Source: CAVTLG01 sp963735495 (GTDB taxonomy: Bacteria; Chloroflexota; Ktedonobacteria; Ktedonobacterales; Ktedonobacteraceae). Taken from it: a DNA stretch of 64,000 nucleotides. The notes beneath the pieces were generated by a model, which was not told the DNA's origin, did no database searches, and saw only the letters and a program-made list of their open reading frames with translations. A program made the position numbers and the translations under genes. The DNA is taken from the NCBI GenBank assembly GCA_963735495.1, contig CAVTLG010000014.1, positions 372,001-436,000 of the forward strand. Reading direction: 5' to 3'. Within the stretch, counting starts at the first letter, position 1. The number at the start of each line of letters is the position of its first letter. Positions 1-8,493 of the stretch are shown in pieces.

Positions 1-1
1 T

Positions 2-484
2 CTCGCGCCCTTGTCCTCCTGGATATTAGTTGCCGGACGCTTACTTGGCGGCCTCTTAGCTTCACTGGTCGTGCTAGTACCCGCTGTCATTGTGTGCGTA
101 CTCACCAGAATTATTGCGCCACCACCTGACCATTGGCTGGCGCTCGCTGCTCTGTTTGTGGCTACTGCGTGTAGTGCATCTGGTATGGGCGCTATTTTAG
201 GGACGCTGCTGCGTGGCACCAGGAACATCGCCATGGCATCCTCGATCCTGGCGACGTATCTATTCTTCCTGGGTGGTGGCTTTACGACGATTGCTTTTCT
301 ACCGCAGTGGTTACGCGCTATCAGTGTCTTTAACCCATTTCGTTATGCTATTGATGGTATGAGGCAGGCGCTTTTCTATCCAGACTTGCAGGGATTTTCT
401 ACTGATCTGGCGGTACTGGTGGGAACTGCGCTGCTGGCTATCCTGCTTGGTGCGCTAGTGGTACGCAGATCGTGGAGCGTCTGA
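2..484 (+). CDS. ABC-2 type transporter permease, C-terminal part (cut by window start)
   Basis: The frame is open from the first bases of the window, so the gene begins upstream and only about the last 160 residues are seen. They hold several membrane segments and the pattern of an ABC-2 permease C-terminus: a long helix after the entry point, a glycine-rich stretch before FTTIAFLPQWLRAISVFNPF, and a last membrane helix ending in basic residues (VVRRSWSV). The FNPFRYAIDGMRQ stretch with a final helix is typical of the drug/lipid-exporting ABC-2 family. It would form the membrane channel of an exporter whose ATPase lies outside the window. The next gene is convergent and also an ABC-2 permease, so this may be an exporter-rich locus. 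The substrate cannot be told. Confidence 0.75.
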   Translation, partial: LAPLSSWILVAGRLLGGLLASLVVLVPAVIVCVLTRIIAPPPDHWLALAALFVATACSASGMGAILGTLLRGTRNIAMASSILATYLFFLGGGFTTIAFLPQWLRAISVFNPFRYAIDGMRQALFYPDLQGFSTDLAVLVGTALLAILLGALVVRRSWSV

Positions 485-494
485 AGATCTGCCA

Positions 495-2393
495 TCAATG
501 ATCATCGTTATCAGGTGCAGGCTGAATTGAGCCGTCAGGCAGTATGGCGTTGGCGAGCGAGCGCGCTTTGCCCAACTGATCGAAGCTAATGCCGGTCACA
601 TGCGCCAGATTGGCACCGGCCAGGTTAGCATTGCTCACATCTGCCTGCTGCATCTCAGTCCCGTTGAGATTGGCACCGGCCAGGTTGGCACCGCGAAAAT
701 TGATGGCTGCGAGAGTGGCAAAGCTCAGATTGCAGCCGCTCAGGTTGGCATTGCTGAAATTTGCGCCGGTCAGGTCTGTATCGCTCAGATTGATGTTGGC
801 GAACTGTACCGCGTGGAAATTCATACCACGCAGATTGATAACGTGATAATCATCGTCGATCAGTTTTGTGTCGAAGAGGAAACTCACGAGGAGCCCCTTG
901 CGCGCTGAGTCCAATTGGGGCAGTGTTTCCTGGGTGAGCGTGTTGGCGTCGATATTTGCCTCCGCGTTGGCTTTTGCATGCAGCAGGTTATCATTCATGA
1001 GCATGTTGGAGATACGCGCGACGTAGTTCGCAAGCAGCGTTGCGCGTTGCTGATCAAGGCTAATGAGCTGTGCCGCCTGTTGCTGGTGGACCTGTTCGCT
1101 CTGCAAGTGATGCTGCGCGTTGAGCCAGATGCCCCCTCCTCCGAGCAGGAACAGCAGGAACAGCAGTAGCGGCAGTCGGTAGCCAGCCAGAACGAACGAA
1201 CGTTTTTGCCATAGCCAGTTGCCAGCTAGCAAGAAGGGACGCTGTGTTGCAGCCTTTGTTCGTTCAGTGGTTATCTGCTGTGTTGCTGTTTGCTCCATGA
1301 TCGTCGTGCGCAGGAGCAAGCCTGCCAATAGAAGCATGACCAGCGCCCAACCAATCAGCATCATGAAGTTCGTCGTTACAGTCTCGGGGGTAACTTGCAG
1401 GCCATGAAATGCCTCTTCAAGAATGCCAACCGCGTAGTAGACGGGCGATATATGTGCGAGTATCCAGATGAGGTTGCCATCGAATCTCTGTGGCTCAAGT
1501 GAACCGCTGCAAATGTAGAGCGGCAGGGCCAGGCCAAAGACCAGCGAGGCTACGGGTAATGTGCGCTTCAGAACTGCTCCCAGCGCAACCCCAATGCAAC
1601 TGAAAACAACCACGCAGAGGAGCAGTGCTCCGATCATTTCGAGCGGGTGGAGAGGCGTAACCTGGTAGCCCCAGATGACCAGCGCCACGGGAAAGAGCAT
1701 CGCAACGCTGGCCACTGTGTCGGTGGCTAAAACACGACCGAGCAGCGAAAGCAGCGGTGGCACAGGAGCAACCGCCAGCAGTTTCACCGTGCCAGACTCA
1801 AACTCGCGTGCGACTGCCATGGCGCTCAGGATGCTGGCGATCACAAAGGCATCCAGCGACAGACCACTGACGACGAGGTAGGGGATGAAATCGGTGTCAT
1901 GATTGATGAGATCGAGCTCTGTCACGTGTACGCGAATGCCGGGTAATTGCAATTGTCGCCCAAAGGCCACGATAGCTGAGGGCAGTGCGCGCTGGATATC
2001 ATCGGTCATGTCTGTATTCACATTATCGATAGTGACAGTAATGGTCGTGTTGTTCCCACTGGCCACGGCGGCAGAAAAGCCTTTGGGGATAATAATCATG
2101 GCTACCAAGTCGCCGCGCTGGAGTTCCGCTAGCGCGGTGGCCTGATTCATCGGGCGCAAGGCGAAGGAGTGATGGGCCGAGGCCAGTTGTGCGCTAAAGT
2201 CTTTGGCGTAGACACCGGAATCCTCGTTGATGAGCGCTGTCGGCGCGCGACTGCCCGTCAAGCCAAAAAGACTGACCAGAAAGAGAAACGTCACCGCCTG
2301 AATAATCGTCAGCGCGACAAATAAGCGTGAGCGGCTTAATTGGGTGATTTCTGCGCGGAAGCCCCCGAGGAGCGCGCTGAGCATGGCACTCAT
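495..2393 (-). CDS. ABC-2 permease fused to a C-terminal pentapeptide-repeat domain
   Basis: 632 residues. The first 370 residues are an ABC-2 permease: one N-terminal helix, a long soluble domain (about 45-175), then about five membrane segments with the AREFESGTVKLLAVAPVPP loop typical of the family. After a linker (about 370-395) comes another membrane helix, a glutamine-rich helical stretch, and about 80 residues of pentapeptide repeats of the A(N/D)LxG type (LTGANFSNANLSGCNL and following). Family permeases normally stop near 370 residues, so the tail is an addition. The ATG overlaps the stop of the upstream ATPase gene by 4 bases (ATGA) and has a GGAGGAG site 8 bases before it, so the two are translationally coupled. 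Role: membrane half of a two-gene exporter; the tail may be a binding or assembly module (inference). Confidence 0.85.
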   Translation of the reverse strand: MSAMLSALLGGFRAEITQLSRSRLFVALTIIQAVTFLFLVSLFGLTGSRAPTALINEDSGVYAKDFSAQLASAHHSFALRPMNQATALAELQRGDLVAMIIIPKGFSAAVASGNNTTITVTIDNVNTDMTDDIQRALPSAIVAFGRQLQLPGIRVHVTELDLINHDTDFIPYLVVSGLSLDAFVIASILSAMAVAREFESGTVKLLAVAPVPPLLSLLGRVLATDTVASVAMLFPVALVIWGYQVTPLHPLEMIGALLLCVVVFSCIGVALGAVLKRTLPVASLVFGLALPLYICSGSLEPQRFDGNLIWILAHISPVYYAVGILEEAFHGLQVTPETVTTNFMMLIGWALVMLLLAGLLLRTTIMEQTATQQITTERTKAATQRPFLLAGNWLWQKRSFVLAGYRLPLLLFLLFLLGGGGIWLNAQHHLQSEQVHQQQAAQLISLDQQRATLLANYVARISNMLMNDNLLHAKANAEANIDANTLTQETLPQLDSARKGLLVSFLFDTKLIDDDYHVINLRGMNFHAVQFANINLSDTDLTGANFSNANLSGCNLSFATLAAINFRGANLAGANLNGTEMQQADVSNANLAGANLAHVTGISFDQLGKARSLANAILPDGSIQPAPDNDDH

Positions 2394-3328
2394 GATGCCA
2401 TCTCCTCCTCCAGGGCGCGGAAGATCTCTGCAAGATCAGCGCCACGAATACGGAAGCCATGGATGGTCGCACTTTGTAAAACCATGCGCATCACATCGTC
2501 GGGCACGACATGGCCGTGAAGAAAGACTGCTAACCCGCTGGAAGTTTGGTTGATACGTAATATGCCAGCAAAAGTGCTAAGTGCCTGGGTGATCGCCTCT
2601 CCAGCTTGCGCGTTGCACTCGATATCCAGACAACTGCCAGCACGAGCGACCAGTGTTTCAGGTGTCTCGCAGGTTAGTAACTTGCCTGCTCGCAGCACTG
2701 CCACGGTATCGCAGAGAGCCAGTGCTTCATCGAGATAATTGGTTGCCACGATGATGGTCGTGCCGCTGGATTTGAGAAAACGCAGATGTGACCAGATGGC
2801 GTGTCGGGCCTCTACATCGACGCCAAGCGTTGGTTCATCGATGATTAATAAGTCGGGGGCGTGCAAAAGTGCTCGCGCAATCGCCACGCGTCGTCGCAGC
2901 CCGCCGGAGAGGTTGCGTACGCGCTCGTGGGCGCGTTCTGAGAGGGAGAGCAGTGCGAGGACTTCTGTAATTCTCTGCTGTGGATGAGGCACGGCATACA
3001 AAGATGTGGCAAAGCGCAGGTTTTCAAAGGTCGTGAGTTCATCGTAGAGCGCTGTCTCCTGAAAAACGACGCCAACGCTCTGACGCAGCTTCCCCCCGCG
3101 TACCGGCAACTGCTCGTTAAAAACACAAATCGTGCCGCTGGATGGCTGGCGCAAGCCGGTAATTGAACTGAGTAACGTGGTTTTTCCCGCACCGTTTGGA
3201 CCCAGTATGCCGGTGATGGCTCCACGTTTCATCGTGAGGCTAATATGCTCTAAAATGCATCTTTTGCCGATTTGATACGTGACATCCTCAAAACGGACAG
3301 CTGAGAAAGCGGGTTGTGTTGTATCCAT
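2390..3328 (-). CDS. ABC transporter ATP-binding protein
   Basis: About 312 residues. The Walker A motif (GPNGAGKTT), the signature LSGGLRRRVAIARALL and the Walker B motif LLIIDEPTLGVD are all present, followed by the H-loop region (IIVATNYLDEALALCD), so the ATPase looks intact. The C-terminal 80 residues are the accessory domain seen in drug-export and YadG/CcmA-like ATPases. It powers the fused permease encoded directly downstream with a 4-base overlap. An ATG seven codons further upstream (3349) is possible, but ATG 3328 has a better-placed GAGG site. The IscB element lies just upstream and is transcribed towards this gene, so the native promoter may have been displaced. Confidence 0.9.
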   Translation of the reverse strand: MDTTQPAFSAVRFEDVTYQIGKRCILEHISLTMKRGAITGILGPNGAGKTTLLSSITGLRQPSSGTICVFNEQLPVRGGKLRQSVGVVFQETALYDELTTFENLRFATSLYAVPHPQQRITEVLALLSLSERAHERVRNLSGGLRRRVAIARALLHAPDLLIIDEPTLGVDVEARHAIWSHLRFLKSSGTTIIVATNYLDEALALCDTVAVLRAGKLLTCETPETLVARAGSCLDIECNAQAGEAITQALSTFAGILRINQTSSGLAVFLHGHVVPDDVMRMVLQSATIHGFRIRGADLAEIFRALEEEMAS

Positions 3329-3487
3329 CGTATCCTCACAAGTGGGCATATCCTGGTCTGACTTCCCGGTCTCGCTACAATGGCCTCGTTCCCCATAAGA
3401 GAGCCTTCACAAAACGTCCTTTCAGGAAGCCCTACGGCTTCAGCCAGGGGAGGAATGAAAGGCTCCCGCAGGAGCGCGTCCCGTTGC

Positions 3488-4786
3488 CTATTTGACTCCT
3501 TTTGTGTAACTATACCCATCGCATCGGTGGAGAAGTGCACAGAAGCGATGGCTAATCCCTTGCATTTTTCCCTTGTCTGTCGTGACATTGAAAGAGCCAG
3601 TGGTACGTACTGCCACTTTGCCCACATAGGTCCCCACCTTAACACCGGACGTCACCACAGCCCGCACGATGTCCCCTGTTTGGGACCCCTTGACCTTCTT
3701 CGCGCCTTTGGGTCCCGTACGGGGGAAGCCATAGCGATCCATGCTGCACATGTGTCGAGAACCATGCCCCGTCGCTTTGATGAGGAGCGGCTGCACACCC
3801 TTGACCTTGAGACACTCAGGGGTACTCTTCCCCACGCAGGCGGCGTCTAACCAATGCGCCTTCTCCAGTTCTCTCGTGACACGGTTGTACTTGGTCAATC
3901 CGCCGGACCCGCATTCAATGGGCAGTTCTGTTGCCTTGAGCCTTTCAAACAACTGCCACCTCGTCGCGTTCACCGCCGATGCATCCTTGAGCGGTGCCTT
4001 TGCCTGCGCCAAAATGCGCTTCAGCACGTCGGGCTTGCCCTTCAAGAACTCCCTGATATCCCGTGTCCCCTTGCGGATATTGCAAGGTTCACACGCTACC
4101 GTGAGGTTACTTATCCGGTCGGTGCCCCCTTTCGCTCGTGGATGGATGTGCTCCACCTGGAGTTGTGCATCTTTGGTGCTACAATAGGCGCATTGCCGGT
4201 TCCACTTCTCCAGCAGGTACTCGCGCACCTCGTATCCCTGCAAGGTCCCTTGTTGATACTCCACGCCGCTGATTTCGGGGTGCTCTTGCTTCTGCAAGTC
4301 GAACTTGACCAACTCCATGCTCATTGCCGTAATGGGACCATATCGTGAAAGCTTGCCCACCCAGGTGATGGTGTTGGCTACTCTGCTCTCTAACGATGGG
4401 GGAAGCCAGCCCTTCTTCTTGTTCTTGCGGTTCTGGAAGCGCAGCTTGCGGTAGCGTGTCTGTCGATTGCGACGTGATCTGCGAATAGCTCTGCGATCAT
4501 CAAGGGCAGATTTGATCGCTTGCCCCCGATGCGAGAGTTCGGCGGCAAACACCACCTCTCCTGAAGCATCATTGACAATCGCGATGCCTGTCGTCTTGCT
4601 GCCAGGGTCCAGTTTGATGCGCAATGGCTCCAGCACTGGCACGACCACCTCCACCTTCAGGATGATAGTGAATGGATACCTTCGATACACCGCTGCTTTC
4701 CCCTGAGTGAGCAGCCTGCGGGCTTCCCCAGGATGCACCGGATTGAGCGGCTTCTGATAGGTATCAAGAAGGAATACTTGGGACAT
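3488..4786 (-). CDS. iscB: IscB, RNA-guided HNH/RuvC endonuclease
   Basis: 432 residues with the IscB domain order: N-terminal PLMP-type domain (1-50, NPVHPGEARRLLTQGKAAV), RuvC-I (KLDPGSKTTGIAIV, Asp60), arginine-rich bridge helix (98-125), RuvC-II (ITAMSMELVKFD, Glu158), HNH domain (199-242: CAYC, VEHIHPRAKGGTDRISN, CEPC, giving two Cys pairs and catalytic His213-region residues), RuvC-III (HWLDAACVG, His311 and Asp314), and a C-terminal target-motif-interacting domain (330-432). All expected catalytic residues are present, so the enzyme is probably active. IscB is the ancestor of Cas9 and uses an omega-RNA made from the DNA just upstream of its gene; a matching structured region lies at 4787-5040. 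There is no tnpA beside it. It is slightly shorter than well-studied IscBs of about 500 residues. Confidence 0.95.
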   Translation of the reverse strand: MSQVFLLDTYQKPLNPVHPGEARRLLTQGKAAVYRRYPFTIILKVEVVVPVLEPLRIKLDPGSKTTGIAIVNDASGEVVFAAELSHRGQAIKSALDDRRAIRRSRRNRQTRYRKLRFQNRKNKKKGWLPPSLESRVANTITWVGKLSRYGPITAMSMELVKFDLQKQEHPEISGVEYQQGTLQGYEVREYLLEKWNRQCAYCSTKDAQLQVEHIHPRAKGGTDRISNLTVACEPCNIRKGTRDIREFLKGKPDVLKRILAQAKAPLKDASAVNATRWQLFERLKATELPIECGSGGLTKYNRVTRELEKAHWLDAACVGKSTPECLKVKGVQPLLIKATGHGSRHMCSMDRYGFPRTGPKGAKKVKGSQTGDIVRAVVTSGVKVGTYVGKVAVRTTGSFNVTTDKGKMQGISHRFCALLHRCDGYSYTKGVK

Positions 4787-5040
4787 TGGTCGTTGCTCCT
4801 CTCAGAGCCTCCGCTTGCGCGGGTAATGGGTGCCTCGACAAGGTTATCAAGCGGTTTAACGTGCAACACACTGGCTTTTCCCTCTGGCCTGTTTAATGCT
4901 GCACCGTAGCGGTTGGGGCTGGCATGTACCCCAACGTACCTAATTTCGCTCGTAACGTAGGTTCTCTTGCAAACCTGAGTCTGGTCAGAATGGCTTGCTT
5001 ACGCAAGCCCCTGGGTTTCAACCCAAGGGGTTTCTGACCG
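4787..5040 (-). ncRNA. omega-RNA (HEARO-like) upstream of iscB
   Basis: The 250 bases between the iscB start and the element end hold no ORF but strong structure. At the 5' end of the putative RNA an 8-bp stem 4983-4990/5032-5039 (GGTCAGAA/TTCTGACC) encloses two hairpins: 4992-4998/5003-5009 (GGCTTGC/GCAAGCC, loop TTAC) and 5013-5017/5020-5024 (GGGTT/AACCC). A closed multibranch structure directly before iscB on the same strand is the hallmark of the HEARO/omega-RNA. The guide would be the flanking DNA read just before it, from about 5041 to 5060 on this strand. The 3' end of the RNA and the guide length are not visible. Confidence 0.7.
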
Positions 5041-5047
5041 TTATAGA

Positions 5048-5401
5048 TCAAGTTGCTGCGCGTTGTCGCAGCAATTCTTGCTGAAATGTCTGTATGAAGC
5101 AGCCGATGAACTGCTCATCATAGTCCGAGACCAATCCTCTTGCATGCATATGCATAAAAGTTGTCCGTATGGCACCTTCGCTCTCCGCGATGCTCGTCGT
5201 TGTATGCTGCGTTTCTTGCAGGCGAGTCTGTCGCCTGAACAACTCTCTTGTCCAGTTGTGTATGGAGCGGGGAGACGATGACTGTAGTTGTCTCTGCTGC
5301 CTATCTGCTACAATGAGAGCGAACATCTGCTCGATCTCGGCTTCTTGTAAAAGTTGCTGTGTATGTAGCTCTACTCTATGTTGGTACAGTATACAGTACA
5401 T
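5048..5401 (-). CDS. hypothetical protein, 117 residues
   Basis: Not recognised. The product is glutamine- and glutamate-rich and probably mostly helical (HTQQLLQEAEIEQMFALIVA and FIGCFIQTFQQELLRQR), with no signal peptide or membrane segment. A GGAG site lies about 4 bases before the ATG, which supports it as a real gene. Its stop codon lies only 7 bases from the IscB element end, so the element landed just behind it and its guide would match the 3' end of this gene. It follows the ArsR-like gene on the same strand with a gap of about 100 bases and could share its transcript. Confidence 0.5.
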   Translation of the reverse strand: MYCILYQHRVELHTQQLLQEAEIEQMFALIVADRQQRQLQSSSPRSIHNWTRELFRRQTRLQETQHTTTSIAESEGAIRTTFMHMHARGLVSDYDEQFIGCFIQTFQQELLRQRAAT

Positions 5402-5502
5402 ATGGCTCCATATCCTTTCATGCGCTCGTTGCTACCTCACCCGGCTAGCTACGAGCAGCTATTTCACGTTGTTGCAAGTACTCATCCGCATGCTAGAAAG
5501 TA

Positions 5503-6594
5503 TCAATCTGTATAGTGATCATCGTGGTAGCTCATCAGGTAGGCATGCAGCAGCTCGGAAACCTGAGAGAGATTGTCCGGGCGTAAACTGTAGAGATTTT
5601 CATTGGGTTGTGCGAGTACTAAGCCCGCTGTGCGCAGTGTCGCCAGGTGATAGTGCATCGTGGTTTTTGAAACCCCAAACTCGTCAGCTATTTCCTGGAG
5701 GGAGTAGCTTCTGCTGGTGAGCATTTTGAGTATGCGTAGACGGCGTTCATCGGCGAGCGCTTTGTACAATCTGACCAAGCGCGCAGGCGGAACTGGACTA
5801 TCCTTCTCAATGCTCTCGTCGGCGACCGGATAGCAAAAAATCATCATATCCTGATAATCCATGTGCTCATTCCAGGGTCGCAAGACGAAACTGGGCGTCA
5901 GCAATATTCTGCGTACTCCAGGTTCTGCTACGTACTTCAGACCATTTGTGGCTACCTCTATCAGACCTTCCGGGGTCAGTGTAGACTTGAGCGCCCTCTT
6001 CGCCGCAGCATCGCGCTCAAGGATTGGGCGCACTTGCTGTTCGAGGGAGCGAAAGACCTGCTCATACCATTGTTGGAGAGTGGTCAATAGCCTGCTTTTC
6101 AGCACTGCTGGATCGGTTGCGAAGAGTTGTCGTGCATAGGCCTGTCGATTCTCATCATCAGAGATGGGTATCTTGAGATATTGACTCTGGGCTTCCGTAT
6201 CACCCTGAGCTGCGAGATAAATGATATCCAACGGCACTATTTTACGCGCGCTCCTGTGATAGTAGCCGAGCTGGTGTAGGCGTAACTCGTATGGTTCGAT
6301 TGACTCGAGATAGGCAAGAAACGTGGGAACATCACGGGGCGACGGTAGGTCGGCGACGATTCCCAGCAATGGAGACCAATATCTCCAACTTGTGTTCGTA
6401 AGGAAGCTTGAGGTTGTCGCAATGAGCTCTGGCGTCGCCTTCTGACGAACCATCTCAAACCAGGCGTTGCCCACCTCGTACTCATAGCCCTTTTGATCAT
6501 AGAAGACGTTCAATGTGAGCAGGAATTCAAATGCCAGACCTGCGTCAACTTCTACCGTCAGCGCTCTACCTGTTGTCGTACTTTGTATAGACAT
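5503..6594 (-). CDS. ArsR-family winged-helix transcriptional regulator with large N-terminal domain
   Basis: About 363 residues. The C-terminal 85 residues are an ArsR-type winged helix: RLVRLYKALADERRLRILKML, then SLQEIADEFGVSKTTMHYHL as the helix-turn-helix, then RTAGLVLAQPNENLYSL as the wing. The first 270 residues are an extended domain common in actinobacterial and Chloroflexi ArsR proteins annotated as DUF5937-like; it probably senses a ligand or partner (inference). No cysteine metal-binding motif is seen, so metal sensing is unlikely. The start is ATG 6594; a GTG one codon earlier is also possible. A consensus promoter lies 76 bases upstream with two inverted repeats just downstream of it, the arrangement expected for autorepression. 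Confidence 0.85.
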   Translation of the reverse strand: MSIQSTTTGRALTVEVDAGLAFEFLLTLNVFYDQKGYEYEVGNAWFEMVRQKATPELIATTSSFLTNTSWRYWSPLLGIVADLPSPRDVPTFLAYLESIEPYELRLHQLGYYHRSARKIVPLDIIYLAAQGDTEAQSQYLKIPISDDENRQAYARQLFATDPAVLKSRLLTTLQQWYEQVFRSLEQQVRPILERDAAAKRALKSTLTPEGLIEVATNGLKYVAEPGVRRILLTPSFVLRPWNEHMDYQDMMIFCYPVADESIEKDSPVPPARLVRLYKALADERRLRILKMLTSRSYSLQEIADEFGVSKTTMHYHLATLRTAGLVLAQPNENLYSLRPDNLSQVSELLHAYLMSYHDDHYTD

Positions 6595-6613
6595 CACCGG
6601 AAGCCACCTATCT

Positions 6614-6664
6614 TATACGAAATTTATTATGCGTATAGGCTTTTCATACGAAATATCTCGTATG
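6614..6664. promoter_or_regulatory. paired operator-like inverted repeats of the ArsR-like gene
   Basis: Two inverted repeats: CATACGA at 6645-6651 with TCGTATG at 6658-6664, and TATACG at 6614-6619 with CGTATA at 6632-6637. Both contain ATACGAAAT, the two copies being 31 bases apart (about three helical turns). They lie directly after the -10 box of the promoter, where a bound repressor would block transcription. Confidence 0.6.
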
Positions 6665-6669
6665 GTTTA

Positions 6670-6698
6670 AGTATACCCACTGAGCTACCCTTTGTCAA
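6670..6698 (-). promoter_or_regulatory. sigma70-type promoter for the ArsR-like gene
   Basis: On the minus strand TTGACA (6693-6698) and TATACT (6670-6675) are separated by exactly 17 bases, close to the ideal housekeeping promoter. Transcription would start near 6663, inside the first inverted repeat. Confidence 0.75.
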
Positions 6699-6854
6699 CC
6701 GGCGAAGTGGAGCAGAGATTAAGATAGACATGCCATCATTGAATAAAAAGTGATTAATTTCCCTGCATATGTTTGTGGTAGACTGTAGCCACGAATGCCA
6801 CTGGAAGGTTTTTTTCTTGCAGGATGCAATTTGTAGCGTGAAAGGAGTCACGTT

Positions 6855-7800
6855 GTGGGTACTCGAAGTGCAGGCAGTTTTCTACGCGTCAGGCGTTTTT
6901 GCGCTTTGCTGTTTATAATGATCATTTTTCTGCAAGTCATGGTCGGGTGTGATGCATCTTCTCCTACTAATCAGCCGGCCTCACAGGTGCAACAAACACC
7001 TCTACCCGCCTCAGCGGCGACGCATGTATCTGCACTCCCGCCGCCGCCTGTGCCAACTCCGACGTTGCTACCTCAAGCCTTGCATGGACCGGCAAACTTT
7101 TTGTTAAACAATCCGTTCAAATTTTCCAATGTGAGTGGGACCGTGACGGACGCCAGCGGCACCACGACACAGCTCAGTTCCGCGACCCTTAAGACTGCCG
7201 TGGCTAATGACTTTAAGCATATCCTCTTTGTGGCGGATCACAACGACATGGTCAAAGTCTACAGTCCGGGCGCGACTACTCCGACGGCGACTGCGGTGAC
7301 ACAGCTTTCTGACGGCAGCACGGTCATTCAGTATACGCAGGTATTGGGCTCCGTCACGATTACCTTTGATAGCAGATTGTCTGGTAATCAGCTAAACGTC
7401 ACGTTTCAGCAGCAATATGATGATGTATCCACGGTCAATGGTCAGCAAGTTCGAGCTGGAAAGTGCTGTAACAGCCACGTTCACAACGCGTGTCCACTGG
7501 GTTCCGGTGAGCCAGATACCCAGAGCGCCGGATAAGAGCAGCTATAAATTGATGCCGAACGGTGGCGTGGCTCTTTCCTGGTCAGCCGGTCAGCATGCGA
7601 GCCGCTACGATGTTTATCGCGAAGTGACCAATGTAGATCAGCAATTTCAATTAGTTGCTACCGTCACCGGTACGACGTATACCGATGCATCAGCGACGGC
7701 CATCAAATATGCTCACGCGGAAGGCATCACTTATGCCATCTTCGCAGTGGGGCCAACCGGTGTCGAGAATCCCAGCGATACAGTTGTCTCGGTCTCTTAG
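6855..7800 (+). pseudogene. lipoprotein with C-terminal beta domain, frameshifted
   Basis: Two overlapping frames encode one protein. The first (6855-7535) begins at GTG with AAAGGAG 7 bases before it and has a lipoprotein signal peptide ending in VMVGC, then a proline/threonine-rich linker and a beta-rich domain. At about 7441-7460 the sense switches to another frame (up to 7800), where FELESAVTATFTTRVHWVPV continues naturally and ends in a fibronectin-III-like domain (VALSWSAGQHASRYDVYREV ... YAIFAVGPTGVENPSD). One extra base in this segment explains the break. The intact product would be a surface lipoprotein of about 314 residues of unknown role. The lesion is either real decay or a sequencing error. 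Confidence 0.7.
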
Positions 7801-7852
7801 TAGAAAAAGTATGTGTATGAACACTGAGCGTGAAAAGCGATGGAAAGAATGT

Positions 7853-8254
7853 TTAGCTAGCCAGTATCGCTGTCACGTCGATTTCCACAAGCTGTCCTGG
7901 ATAGCCGAGTTGGGAGACTCCAAGCAGTGTGCTTGCGGTGCTCAACGCGGGAGCGATGGCCGAGTTTCGCAGAATGGTCCACACGAGTGAGAGGTCATCA
8001 CGATCAGACGAGACGACGTAGATTACCGTGCGGACCACGTCGTCGGGAGCCGCGCCGACACAGGACAGAGCAGTGACGATGTTGCGAATCACCTGCTTGA
8101 CCTGCGCGCGCAGGTCGTCGGTACCGACAATCTGTCCTTGTTTGTCGAGCGGACACTGACCGGCGAGAAACACCATTCTGGTGGTGTCAGTAACGGTCAC
8201 ATGGTGGTATCCAGGCGTCTCATGGAGATCGGGAGGATTGATGCGTTGGATCAA
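7853..8254 (-). CDS. RidA/YjgF/YER057c/UK114 family protein
   Basis: 133 residues, the usual length. Features of the family are seen: N-terminal INPPDLHETPGYHHV, VFLAGQCPLDKQGQIVG, DLRAQVKQVIRNIVTALSCVGA, VVRTVIYVV and the final PGQLVEIDVTAI. Archetypal RidA uses an arginine near the C-terminus to hydrolyse reactive enamines and imines from PLP enzymes; here that region reads ALSTASTLLGVSQLGYPG with no arginine, so this is more likely one of the RidA-like subfamilies with unknown activity. The start is TTG with AAAGGA 7 bases upstream. It is convergent with the lipoprotein gene. Confidence 0.88.
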   Translation of the reverse strand: MIQRINPPDLHETPGYHHVTVTDTTRMVFLAGQCPLDKQGQIVGTDDLRAQVKQVIRNIVTALSCVGAAPDDVVRTVIYVVSSDRDDLSLVWTILRNSAIAPALSTASTLLGVSQLGYPGQLVEIDVTAILAS

Positions 8255-8493
8255 GGCGTTATCCTTTCTGATGACTCGAGTGGCAATTTGGCAAAGATGC
8301 GATTGTTGAGGAAACTTTCGTCAATCCTCTGCACACAGAAGAGTGTGTTTGTCTACAAAGGATACCACGTTTGGCTCATGAATGTACAACAGACGCCAGA
8401 GCAATCGCAGGACGACGTTCAGCAATGAGGAGCGAGGTGTATGCTGCTCTACCATGCAGGACGACGACAGCATGCGCCTTTGTTGCTATGTAC

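Larger units (their letters stand above)
3400..5040 (-). mobile_element. IscB-carrying IS200/IS605-like element without tnpA (boundaries approximate)
   Basis: The element is made of an omega-RNA region (about 4787-5040), the iscB gene (3488-4786) and a right-end hairpin. Downstream of iscB, 3418-3423 (CCTTTC) pairs with 3457-3462 (GAAAGG), enclosing a second stem 3426-3431/3436-3441 (GAAGCC/GGCTTC), like the subterminal hairpins of IS605-family ends. No tnpA (Y1 transposase) gene is present, so the element would depend on a transposase supplied in trans, as is usual for IscB elements. It sits between the stop codon of a 117-residue ORF (stop at 5048-5050) and the ABC exporter operon. The exact ends are inferred; no empty site is available for comparison. 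Confidence 0.65.

Noticed and set aside
589..1169. Plus-strand ORFs opposite the pentapeptide-repeat part of the permease
   Set aside because: They are antisense shadows of the repeat; no ribosome sites and low-complexity products.
3741..4348. Plus-strand ORFs opposite iscB
   Set aside because: The minus-strand IscB protein is clearly real with all motifs; these are shadows.
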